The notes under the pieces were generated by a model. It had not been told where the DNA came from. It worked only from the letters and a program-made list of their open reading frames with translations, and made no database searches. This document shows positions 9,512 through 19,110 of a DNA stretch of 64,000 nt, one piece after another. The DNA is from Cepaea nemoralis (lineage: Eukaryota > Mollusca > Gastropoda > Stylommatophora > Helicidae): positions 124,001 to 188,000 of the forward strand of contig JACEFZ010027925.1 of NCBI GenBank assembly GCA_014155875.1. Direction: 5' to 3'. Position numbers and translations under genes: made by a program. How positions within the stretch are numbered: position 1 is the stretch's first letter; each line of letters opens with the position of its first letter.

Positions 9512-10541
9512 ACTATTGAGTACCCCACGCCGGACATTGATCGGTAGTTATTTCGGGAAGAAAATTTTATTAGCCACCCCTCTTTTAAAGTGGTATCTAG
9601 CTCATGGGTTGGTCATTACACACATCTACCAGACAATAGAATATCGACCAGTTAGTTGTTTTAAACAATTCGGGGAAGCAGTCTCTAATGCCCGTCGCCA
9701 AGGGGACAAAAATCCGGCCGAGTCTATTACAGCCGACACAATGAAGTTGTTAGGTAACGCCGCTTACGGGAAAACACTTACCAATAAAGCCAAACATACC
9801 GATGTCTCCTACTGCCAGGGAAAAGACACTACCAAACTAATCAATAACCCCAGGTTCAAAAGTATGAGTGGTTTTACAGATGATCTCTTCGAAGTAGAAA
9901 TGTTAAAGAAGAAAACTGTCTGGGAACTACCTCTACAGATTGGGTTCTTTGCCTACCAGTATGCCAAGTTGCGCATGCTAGCTTTCTATTAAGACTTTCT
10001 CGGCAAATTTATCTCTAAAGAAGACTACCAACTCACTGAAATGGACACTGACTCTCTATAATTGGCCCTTAGCGCCGACTCACTCTCTGAAGTAGTTAGA
10101 CCACACCTACGACAAGAATATGACAGAGTCTATAATCAGTGGTTCCCGTCTGAAAGCTGCTCTGAACATATAGTTAGTACTGATACCTGTAAGGATTGCC
10201 AGACTATCAAAGCCTATGAAAAGAGAACCCCCGGGCTTTTCAAACTAGAGTACGAAGGGAAGGGGATGGTCTCATTGTGTAGTAAGACGTATATTTGTGT
10301 CGGTGATTATGATAAAATCAGTACCAAAGGTCTGACCAAAAACTACAACAAACATTTAAATAAGGACACATTTTTGGAAGTATTAAACACCCAAACACCG
10401 AGTGGGGGAACCAATATAGGCTTCAAAACACAAGACTCTTCTGTATATACATACACACAACATCGTAATTCACTGTCATATCTCTATATAAAAAGAAAGG
10501 TTGACAGTGATAATATCTCGACTATGCCATTACTTATTTAA
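9512..10541 (+). pseudogene. Polymerase C-terminus (motifs B and C) with frameshift and two stops
   Basis: It continues the polymerase in the next frame after a slip at the A-run near 9,503-9,510. PRRTLIGSYFGKK leads on to motif B, KLLGNAAYGK (about 9,744), and motif C, MDTDS (10,041-10,055). Two in-frame TAA codons interrupt it, at 9,990-9,992 and 10,059-10,061. Both occupy places where related proteins have tyrosine, as far as I recall. The catalytic aspartates of motif C are intact. The remainder has a Cys-rich part around CKDCQTIKAYEKR and ends at 10,541. As written, the polymerase cannot be made as one chain without frameshifting and readthrough. Confidence 0.75.
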
Positions 10542-10660
10542 TATGTATTGTTTGTCTATATATGATTTATTAAAATTATTATGTACCTTACTTGAGTCGT
10601 TTGTTTTTTATTTTTAATGTTTTATGTTGTATTTTTTATGTCGTACCTATAATTACTTGA
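10542..10660. other. A+T-rich 3' flank of the polymerase gene
   Basis: T-rich sequence following the polymerase stop, with short ATGTTTTATGTTG-like repeats. It probably contains the 3' end signal; no clear AATAAA is seen. Confidence 0.35.
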
Positions 10661-10757
10661 CCACGCCCACTCTGACCACCACACCCACTCTGATGAGTCA
10701 CTAGACCACGTCACCTTTGATGAGTCACTAGACCACACCACCTCTGATGAGTCACTT
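10661..10757. promoter_or_regulatory. CACCC-box and AP-1-like repeat cluster
   Basis: Two CCAC(G/A)CCCACTCTG elements (from 10,661 and 10,679) are followed by three 27-bp repeats, each with TGATGAGTCACT. The TGAGTCA cores at 10,694, 10,721 and 10,748 are perfect AP-1 (TRE) matches at exactly 27-bp spacing. The cluster looks like a viral enhancer or terminal regulatory array near the element end. Confidence 0.5.
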
Positions 10758-10796
10758 CGCAGCGCCTACTTTTTGGGGAAAAAAGAGTTATCGCCC

Positions 10797-10844
10797 TTTG
10801 AGGATCAGGATCGATAAATGGTTGATTTATATAAGATCCTCAAA
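10797..10844. other. Inverted repeat near the right end of the PolB element
   Basis: TTTGAGGATC (10,797-10,806) is complementary to GATCCTCAAA (10,835-10,844). Inside it is a second pair, ATAAAT/ATTTAT. It could form a nested hairpin and lies just before the element gives way to LINE sequence. It may be part of a terminal structure. Confidence 0.4.
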
Positions 10845-10872
10845 AGGAGGTGATAATGTACCTATATACTAC

Positions 10873-11956
10873 TATCTTCAACTTTGTCCTCCAAAATTTG
10901 TAGTTCTTCAGTCCAGTATGGTTTGTAATTTTTCCTCGCTCCTCTTGGAATAGACTCAGTGGCCGCCTGTATTATTGCTCTGTTTAGACTTTCCACCATT
11001 TGCTTCATGTTGCCATATCGTGTATTTATGTTTTCACAATATGTGTCTGTTAGTATGGCAAATCTGTCCCAATCTGCTCGTTTGTAATTCCAACGGGGCA
11101 AAGACTTTTGCTCCTGTGGAACATACTCCATATTTATTACAAGCTTGATTGGTCTGTGGTCACTACCTGCTAATTGGTCAAGCACATGGCGATCGATTTT
11201 GTGGAGGATGTCTCCTGTGCAGAAAGCTAAGTCTGGAGTAGAAGTGGTAATCCATCTTCTGGAGTAAAAGCTCGGTGTGTCATCCGCTTTGTTGAGTAGA
11301 TGGAGATTTTAGTCTATTTCCCAGTCCTCCACTTCATCTCCTCTTTTGTCAGTATCTGGGTATCCCCATCTTTCTGAACGGCTATTAAAGTCTCCGACAA
11401 CAATGCAATTTGTGTCAGTTATTTCCATGTTTGAGAGTGTAAGATCCTTATCTGCCGGGCTATACAGATTGTAAATTCTTATTTTCACGTCCTTTATCAT
11501 TATATCAACACCTATAATTTCCGTCTGGTTGTCAGAGATCACAGATACTTCGCTGCAAGGTATTGTATTTCGTGTAAGTATTACAACTCCTCCTTTGTGT
11601 CCTTCGCGGTCGAAACGTGTGGCCTGATATCCCTTGACTGAAAATGTGCGATTGGCGTTGAGGTGTGTCTCTTGAATGCATGCCACATCTATTCTATCTT
11701 TATGAAGACGCTGTGTTAGGGAGGCTTTCTTGTTATAAACTCCTTCTGCATTCCATTGTAGTATGTTGAGTGTCCGGAGTGTTTGGTCAATAACTCTTAA
11801 CCTACTCCTCTGTGCCTTGACTCCACAGCACAGGGGAAGGTGACCACCAGTAGTCATGGGTGGACCCCCTCGAGGCAGGGGGCCCGGCACTATCACCGCC
11901 TGATGGGACTTCACGGGATTAGCACCATAACGATTAATTTTCATCTGTGGCATCAT
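10873..11956 (-). pseudogene. LINE ORF2 AP-endonuclease domain
   Basis: The minus-strand frame from 11,956 has the endonuclease signatures LNILQWNAEGV, IDVACIQETHL and VVGDFNSRSERWGY. After a stop at 11,309 it resumes with the GSDHRPI block (catalytic Asp/His). This is the APE-type nuclease that nicks target DNA for target-primed reverse transcription. The reading frame is broken near 11,310 and lost after about 10,880, so the copy is dead. Confidence 0.8.
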
Positions 11957-12260
11957 GAAATGATAAAGTTACGTTGCACTTCTTTGTCAAGCCTGTGGCT
12001 CAGTACATCCGATTTCGACAAGCATTTGTTCGGGATGCTTTCCCTAGCCTTTGACTGTCCCCAGTCTACCTACAAGGCAGCAGGTTTGTGCGTCACTTCG
12101 TCTGGTCCCTCTCCCTTGACCTGTCCGACATGGGTGACCCTACCAGTAGCTGTGCTACCGTCGGCATAGCTCTTGGGGTCATTGGAACGCTCAAGCCCCT
12201 CTACCTCGTCAAGGTGGACGCACGGCAGAGGGGATTTCAAAATTACTCATTATGACCACC
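10873..12260 (-). mobile_element. I/Jockey-like LINE fragment: 5' region and endonuclease
   Basis: Homologous to the LINE at 61,438-64,000; the match starts at 10,873. Read on the minus strand it contains about 300 bp of leader (11,957-12,260), the start of ORF2 and the AP-like endonuclease, then stops before the reverse transcriptase. Loss of the 3' part is unusual, since LINEs normally lose their 5' ends, so a deletion or rearrangement at 10,873 is likely. It directly adjoins the viral element. Confidence 0.75.
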
Positions 12261-12821
12261 TTGGTGAATTGAACTTAAATTGCTGATTTCATAAAAAAAA
12301 CATATATTATACAAATGTACTTTGGCTTTCGAGTGTTTTTGTTGCATGTGTCACTAACATAAAGGTGAGCATGTGTGTAGGTGCTGGCAAAGATAATGTC
12401 CCTTGTTGCTGTCACAGAGTTGTGGAGTGGAAGCTCATGGCAGATGAATGCTGGTTTTAGGAAAGTGCTGGTTTTCTGTAGCAAGTCCTCAGATTCATGG
12501 GATATATTGGTTGTGTCCGTATGGCAGATTTACATGGGAGTTTGAGAATATGGGACATTTGGTGGTTTGTTTTTTCCTGTGCTAAGAACTGTGTCTGTGC
12601 AGGTATTGAAACAAGTTAATGTATTTGGGTACTGTGATAACAGCAGGTGCACATTGGTGTAATGGTTTGGACATTACAGTGGCATGTGTATGGTCAGATG
12701 CTGTTGCATGCCTACATGTAGAAGTCACTGTGTGAGTATAAGACCGGCCATCTGTTCTTCCACGGACTTAGGCCTAAACTTGGTGAGTGTCCTGGCATAT
12801 CACATAGCCACAGCAGCTTCC
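12261..12821. other. Unassigned sequence
   Basis: No convincing gene or element edge is seen. A TAACAGCAGGTGC near 12,640 recalls the 67-bp satellite monomer, but one short match proves nothing. Confidence 0.3.
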
Positions 12822-12829
12822 TGCTACAG

Positions 12830-13199
12830 CAGTGGTTCTCAACCGGTGGGGAATTCCCCCCAGGGGGAATTTTGAGGTTTCCAGGGGGGGGGGGGGGGAG
12901 GATGAACATTATATCAAGATTGCGTTAATACAAGAACCGATTACTTGATCTTGTTTTTCCCTTCATACTTTACGGTTCTGTACGTCTCACCCTTCTAAAA
13001 TTCATTTTATAAAGCAAGTAGACCCACAAATCACGTTTTATGGGGACGCCTAGACTTATTTTAGTATGTGCATCCATTATTACATATACTGTGTAGGGGC
13101 GGGAGGGGGAAATTTTTAGGTAGGAAATAGGAAAGTTGGGATGACGTTCTGAAAATATGGAGAAGGTGAGCACAGGCCAAATAAGGTTGAGAACCACTG
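12830..13199. mobile_element. hAT-type MITE with 8-bp target duplication
   Basis: The 15-bp terminal inverted repeats are CAGTGGTTCTCAACC (12,830-12,844) and its complement (13,185-13,199). Perfect 8-bp duplications TGCTACAG flank it (12,822-12,829; 13,200-13,207). The CAGTGGTTCTCAACC end is typical of hAT elements. It is 370 bp with no coding capacity and contains a G-run at 12,884-12,898. It sits at the left edge of the satellite array. Confidence 0.92.
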
Positions 13200-13207
13200 T
13201 GCTACAG

Positions 13208-13738
13208 GACCTGTCTATAACAGCAGGTGAGAGATGTCATAAAGTAGTTCAATCTTGAACAGTCCAAGCTACGGTACCTGTCTATAACAGCAGGTGGGAG
13301 ATATCATAAAGTAGTTCAGTCTTAAACAACCTAAGCTACGGTACTTGTCTATAACAGCAGGTGGGAGATATCATAAAGTAGTTCAGTCTTAAACAACCTA
13401 AGCTACGGTACCTGTCTATAACAGCAGGTGGGAGATGTCATAAAGTAGTTCAACCTTGAACAGCTCAAGCTACGGTACCTGTCTATAACAGCAGGTGAGA
13501 GATGTCATAAAGTAGTTCAACCTTGAACAGCTCAAGCTACGGTACCTGTCTATAACAGCAGGTGGGAGATGTCATAAAGTAATTCAGTCTTGAACAGCCC
13601 AAGCTACGGTACCTGTCTATAACAGCAGATGGGATATGTCATAAAGTAATTCAGTCTTGAACAGCCCAAGCTACGGTACCTGTCTATAACAGCAGGTGGG
13701 AGATGTCATAAAGTAGTTCAATCTTGAACAGCCCAAGC
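13208..13738 (+). repeat. 67-bp satellite, array 1
   Basis: About eight tandem monomers of 67 bp, recognisable by CTGTCTATAACAGCAGGTG and AGCCCAAGCTACGG. The array resumes at 29,518 after the nested LINE and LTR elements. Confidence 0.92.
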
Positions 13739-13801
13739 GTCATCGTCAGCGCTAACAAGACAAGTCGCCTTAACAAATCAAGAAGGCTGATACAGGGGAA
13801 T

Positions 13802-13861
13802 ATGGCACGTGGCAAGTATAACAAGAAACAGGCGGTAGCCAAGATGAACAACGTGGGAGCC
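13802..13861 (+). pseudogene. LINE ORF1, first 20 codons
   Basis: Starts at ATG 13,802 with a basic N-terminus (MARGKYNKKQ). The frame is interrupted by the LTR element after codon 20 and resumes in the same frame at 27,617, past the GAGCC target duplication. The precise resumption supports the insertion model. Confidence 0.75.
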
Positions 13862-15517
13862 TGTCACGAGTTAAATAAACTTGTTAGTTGCGACCGATGA
13901 CAACCAAGCCCGACATTGGTTTGCAAACACAATTGACCCTTTGATGTTGAACAAACTGAGGAAAATACGTCGTTAAAACTGTCTGCACCTGGTCGACATT
14001 TGTGTATGAGATCTAAGTGAGTCACGTCGAGTTGTCTACACACGGTCGACAGTTTGTTGACAGGTTGTTGTTCGAGAGACGTGTACTGGCGACATCTGTC
14101 TACGAAGCGGGAGTTGGCCGTTGAAAGTGATGGACAGAGTGTCTGCTAGAGGTCGGAAGGATTCTGTGATGTGAGGGAAAGGTCTCTGGCTCACAGACAG
14201 CCAGGATATTTGTTGGATGAGACAAAGAACTACCCAGATGAAAGGAAACTTGACAGCTAATTGACTCCGGTTAGTCTAAAAACAGGAGGACAAAGCCAGA
14301 TTCTGGACTGATTGGCGTCTGGACTTTTTGGTGACGTCACCCAAGCACCCATATAAAACCCAGTGCGGTAAACAAGTGGAGGGAGTTGGGAATAACATTC
14401 TGAAGTGTTGAGATCGGTGCACTATTCCGAGTTGTGTTATATAAGAGGGACTAGAATGTCTAAGTGGTGATAGTTATCCGCGGACATAGATCCAGTCGGA
14501 TTGCCTAGTTTCTCGAATAGCAACAGGAATAGGCATATGGTTCCATTTCCAGATCCACGTATGTGTGCTATGATTTTCAACAGTGAAGCTAACACAATTT
14601 TAGAAGATGATAGCTCAGAATCTGAAGACCGAAGTTGCTGAGAGGCCGCTACATGGGGTTTATACCCAAGTTGGTTTGCGGGAACCTGGCTTCTGCTGAG
14701 CAGGACATGCTGAGGAGATTTATGATTAGCAAGTGATAGTTGTATCAATGAACAGTCAGATCATTGTAGAGATACACTATTGATACCAGGAACATTCACA
14801 CCAAATTTATACTGTTATCTAGAACATTCCGAGTGTTGTTTAATATGGGGAATCTTTACAACCAGTGACACTAGATCCATTGAGATTTCCTCAATAACAG
14901 TGATAATAGGGTTAGAATTTTCTGAGTAACAATCAGTTAAATAACCGAGGACATTTATTGTGTATATCAGATGGAAGACTCTCATTAGACAGTGTTTGTC
15001 ATGGATGTCCAGGCATCCTAGTGGTTCCAGAGACAACGGAGGAAGTCTTCACGTGACCGGAGGAGCATCACCTGGGTGAGGCTACTTGTATGGGATACAT
15101 GGTGCTGGTGTGTTGTCAGCACAAGGATGCAAATGACTATACTCTTGAACACTGATCTGAGTCCATAGGCACTTTAGAGTACACGTCACACATTCTACAC
15201 CTTATACACACACACTTCTCCTACATATACTCTTTGCTTTAATAAATTTCTTGGTTTTATTTGTTGAAGCTTGAGTTGTCAAGTATGTTACGTTGAGGAA
15301 GAATGAGAGGAGGCATGATCCAGGGGTGAGTAAGAGTGAGAAGAAGGTGTCCTCAGATTGAGGGAGTGTGTGGATGGAGTCTGCTGGATATCTCCAGAAT
15401 AGAGATATTGAAGTAAAAATATGTGGGGGTTGATTCCCCTCACTCCAGGGACAACCCTAAAATGGTAGAAAAGAACAAGTAACTACTACGACATTCATTC
15501 TTTACACACACACGACA
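13862..15517 (+). repeat. 5' LTR of the Gmr1-like element
   Basis: 1,656 bp, starting TGTCACGAGTTAAATAAAC. It is matched by the 3' LTR pieces 20,715-20,781 plus 26,018-27,611 with few differences. Short frames inside it (for example 14,437-14,748 minus) also occur in the 3' LTR and are not genes. Confidence 0.9.
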
Positions 15518-15696
15518 TTTATTCCTCAGATTGAGGGAGTGTGTGGATGGAGTCTGCTGGATATCTCCAGAATAGAGATATTGAAGTAAAAAAATGTGGG
15601 GGTTGATTCCCCTCACTCCAGGGACAACCCTAAAATGGTAGAAAAGAACAAGTAACTACTGCGACATTCATTCTTTACACACACACGACATTTATT
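15351..15696 (+). repeat. 173-bp tandem duplication across the 5' LTR boundary
   Basis: 15,351-15,523 is repeated at 15,524-15,696. It covers the last 167 bp of the LTR plus six bases (TTTATT) of the leader. The LTR end motif ACACACACGACA therefore occurs twice (ending at 15,517 and 15,690). The 3' LTR has the single form. Confidence 0.88.
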
Positions 15697-16021
15697 CGGC
15701 GCTCGTAAACGTGATCTTTGGACAGCGGGATCTTTAGACAACGGGGTCTTTTAACACGGGATCTTTAGTTAGAGGATGGAGATATCCTATTAGTGAGAAT
15801 CCAGCTAGAGTGAATGTGGATAGGTGTTAGGACTTATCTTACCTGTTCACACTTCACACGTCTGCATAGGTCTGTGGTCCTGATTCTACTCTTGCCACTG
15901 AGTGATTGTGTTGTGTTGTGTGGTGTGTTATAATATATATAGATTAATTGTATTTGGTCATTATCTATATAGTTGTTTAGAGATAATCTATACTCTATCT
16001 GCTGAGTTACCTCTCTGTAAT
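15697..16021 (+). other. Untranslated leader of the Gmr1-like element
   Basis: Between the LTR and the gag ATG. I see no clear TGG-type primer binding site next to the LTR end. The repeated phrase GGATCTTTAG suggests a structured or repetitive leader. Confidence 0.4.
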
Positions 16022-17593
16022 ATGGCCACTCCTAAATTAACCACGGCAGAACTTAGGGCAAAGGGGGAAGAAATGGGATTGTCGGGTTCTGCACTAACAG
16101 ATAACGTACAGGAGGTGGAGAGGGAATATCGTCAAGCAGAAAGGGAAGATCGAAAGGCCGAGTTGGAATTGAGAAGGATGGAGTTAGAGCAAGCAGCTAA
16201 GATTTTGGAAGCAGAACAAGCTGCTGGGCAACTTGAGGCTGAGCAAGCCATGAGAAGGCTGGAAATAGAAGCTAAAAAACTGGAAGCAGAGCAAGCTGCT
16301 AAGTTACTTGAGGTTGAGCAAGCTGCTAAGCAACGGGAAGCGGAGCAAGAGGTTCAGAAAAGATAGCATGAGTACCGGATGCTGGAACTCGAGCTCAAGA
16401 GGCAATCTAGTGGGGAAACTGAGGGAGCAGTGGAAGGTTCCTCTCTCCCTGGCTCAACACCAGTAGGTGGACATAGCTACCATGCTATGAAGTTCCCTCT
16501 AGCGATCTACGAGGAGGGCAAAGAGAAGATTGACCAGTACCTTCAACGCTTCGAGGCTATGTCAGTTGCTATGGGTCTTGAGCGTGACAAATGGAATCTC
16601 AAGCTATCCCAGGGATTACGCGGGGCCGGTTACGAGGTTTATTCTCGCCTTCCACCAGGACATGAGAACAATTATGACGAGTTGAAGACAGCTTTGCTGA
16701 AACGATTCGAAGTTACGTCACATACCTACCGGAAAAAATTTCGAGGAGCGAAACGAGAACCGGGGGAGTTGTTCGCCGCCTATAGTCTGCGTCTGAAAGC
16801 ATATCTCCATAAGTGGGTGGATTTGACTGGGTTCGCGCATGACTATGAGAGTCTGGAAGAGCTCACGGTAGTCGACCAGATGCGGAAGCAAATGTCGAAA
16901 CCTCTCAGGACATTCTTGGGAGAACAAGGGGCGGAACGAATCGACATGGTGACGAAATTGGCAGAACGGTTCATCGAGTTCATGGGGAGGCAGCAGAAAA
17001 CCTTTCTACAAACACCAAAAGTCAGGGAAAACATAACCTGAAGAAGGCCAAGAGCACAGGAACTAAGAAGGTGGAACCATATGTCAAAACTTCAGAGGAG
17101 AGTTCGGAGAAGACGAAAGGGGGAAAGCAAGAAAACTTCGAGCTCTACACAAAAACGACCATGGTCGGAGAAGTGGTGTTCGATTTGTAAGTCGCCCTCT
17201 CACAATACGAGGGAATGTAAATCGAAGGCTAAGAACCCTCACTTTGCGGCATGTCAAGTGACTTCAAAGCAGGTGGACACTGACAATGCCAAGGTCGACA
17301 AGGATGCTCACCACCAGGGGAGCTCACTCAAGTCCGGCACAAGAAAATCTAGGACAGGGAAATGGTGCAAACACTGCAGGTCGAATACACACAATGCTAT
17401 TGACTGCAGGGGAAAGTCAGGAGACACTCAATTCGCCGTGTGCCCCGGGAAACCTAAGGTGGAGCCCACCGAACAGGTCGAGGCCGAAGAAGAGACTCCA
17501 GACCAGGAAAAACCACCTGTAGTGGAATTGGTAGAAGTTAACGGTCGTCAAGTGGAGTGTTTACACGACACAGGACGGACGGGGAGGCCGTGA
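16022..17593 (+). pseudogene. Gag of the Gmr1-like element
   Basis: From ATG 16,022. A strongly charged coiled coil (repeats of LEAEQAAKLLE type, about residues 30-115) is followed by a capsid-like domain (LLKRFEVTSHTYRKKFRG ... LHKWVDLTG ... MSKPLRTFLGEQ). Two CCHC knuckles then follow, CSICKSPSHNTREC and CKHCRSNTHNAIDC. The capsid part resembles the vertebrate SCAN domain, which published work derives from a Gmr1-like gag. Two in-frame stops (TAG at 16,364-16,366 and TGA at 17,039-17,041) break one continuous frame. The product would form the particle shell and bind element RNA. The frame runs into the protease. Confidence 0.82.
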
Positions 17594-17810
17594 TTTCTTC
17601 GGATCTGGTACATCCAGAACAATTCACAGGTGAAACCATGGAGATAATCCTGCACAGAAGAGTGCTGTAGCCATGAAATTGCCCATTGCCAAAGTGGAGA
17701 TTCGGTCAAGATATGTCACCGGCACCATCAAGGCCGCGGTGTTGACCGATCCCATTTTTCCCGTAATCCTCGGTTGCCGGTATGTCTTTCTGGGAATGCC
17801 CAGGGAACCA
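17535..17810 (+). pseudogene. Aspartic protease of the Gmr1-like element
   Basis: VNGRQVECLHDTG carries the DTG active-site motif at about 17,567. A frameshift follows at once, and the body continues in other frames to a VILGCRY end block near 17,765-17,790, typical of retropepsins. It would cleave the Gag-Pol polyprotein. At least two frame changes lie within 250 bp. Confidence 0.65.
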
Positions 17811-18059
17811 ATCCATATGGGAGCAATTCAGACTAGCTCTCAGACGAAAACGGATGAGGAAGAAGCCAATGTGACTAACCCACTGCCAGGGGAGTTGCAA
17901 ACTGCCCAGAGTGAGGATGCTACGTTACGTCCTTGCTACAAAAAGCTGCAGAAAAGTGCTGATCCACCCAAACGGGGGCAGTACTATATGAAGAATAGGA
18001 ATACTCTACAGGAGAGCCGGAAGGGGAGACAACCTACATGGTCAGTTGGTGGTCCCAAA

Positions 18060-19110
18060 GGCCCACCGTTCCCAGATTCTTCATATGGGGCATACCATCT
18101 CATTCAGTGGGCATATGGGTATTGCCGCCACGATGCAGCGAATTTCCTGCCATTACTATTGGCCGGGAATGACAGGTGATGTAGCGTCGGTATGTGAAGT
18201 CATGCCCTGAGTGCCAGAGGGTGGCACCGAAACACTGGACAGCGCCGGTGGTCTTGGGTGAAATGCCCATCATGAACTCTCCTTTCGAGAGGGTAGCCAT
18301 CGATATTGTGGGTCCACTTCCTAGGACTAGGAAGAGGAACATTACTCACCATGGTGGATTGCTGTACAATGTGGGGTGAAGCCATACCGTTGACCACAAT
18401 TGACTCGAAAAGAGTGGCGGACGCACTGATGGAGGCCTTTACCAGATTAGGCTTTCCTGATCAAATACTGACGGACAATGGGTCCCAGTTTTGTGGAAAA
18501 CTTATGGAGGAGGTATTTAGGGTATTCCACTCTAACCATATCCATACCAGCCCTTACCACCCTCAAGCCAATGGACAAGTAGAGCGTTTCAACGGCACGT
18601 TGATGACAATGCTCAGGAAACTAGCGCAGGAAAAACCTGATAGGTGGGAAGAATATATCCCAGCAGCCCTCTTTGCCTATCGGGAAGTTCCTCATGGCTC
18701 AACAGGACTACCACCCGTTACGTTGCTGTTTGGTCGTCCAATCAAGGGACCGTTGGAAGCCATGTTGAGGAGTTGGACTGAAGATGGGACATCAGAAGAA
18801 GTGATCTCATCTTACAAATATGTGGAGGAACTGAAAGAAAATCTTCACAAGGGATGGACTCTGGCAAATCAAAACTTGAAAAAGGCCAGAAAAAGACATG
18901 CGGCTTACTACAACCGTAGGTCGAAAGACAGATCTCTAGATTTGGGAGACAAAGTATTGTTGCTACTCCCAACGGGAAACAACAAACTGGAGATAGGTTC
19001 GCAAGGACCATTTCCCGTGGAAAGGGTGATATCCAGAACCAACTATCAGATTCGGATCCGGGGAAAGTCGAAGATTTTCCATATCAATCTCTTGCGGAAA
19101 TACGAAGAGA
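18060..19110 (+). pseudogene. Integrase of the Gmr1-like element, upstream of RT
   Basis: N-terminal HHCC zinc region (His residues near 18,090-18,125; CPECQ at about 18,205). The catalytic core has VAIDIVGPLP (first Asp, about 18,296), ILTDNGSQF (second Asp, about 18,464) and GQVERFNGTL (Glu, about 18,577). A GPY/F-like module (GPFPVERV ... IFHINLLRKY) runs to about 19,100. A frameshift near 18,345 splits the zinc region from most of the core. Downstream, the same open frame continues straight into reverse transcriptase, so the domain order INT-RT is read directly from one frame (18,306-20,609). Confidence 0.88.

Noticed and set aside
13208..13738. CRISPR-like array of regular repeats
   Set aside because: The whole 67-bp monomer is repeated with no variable spacers, and the context is animal DNA.
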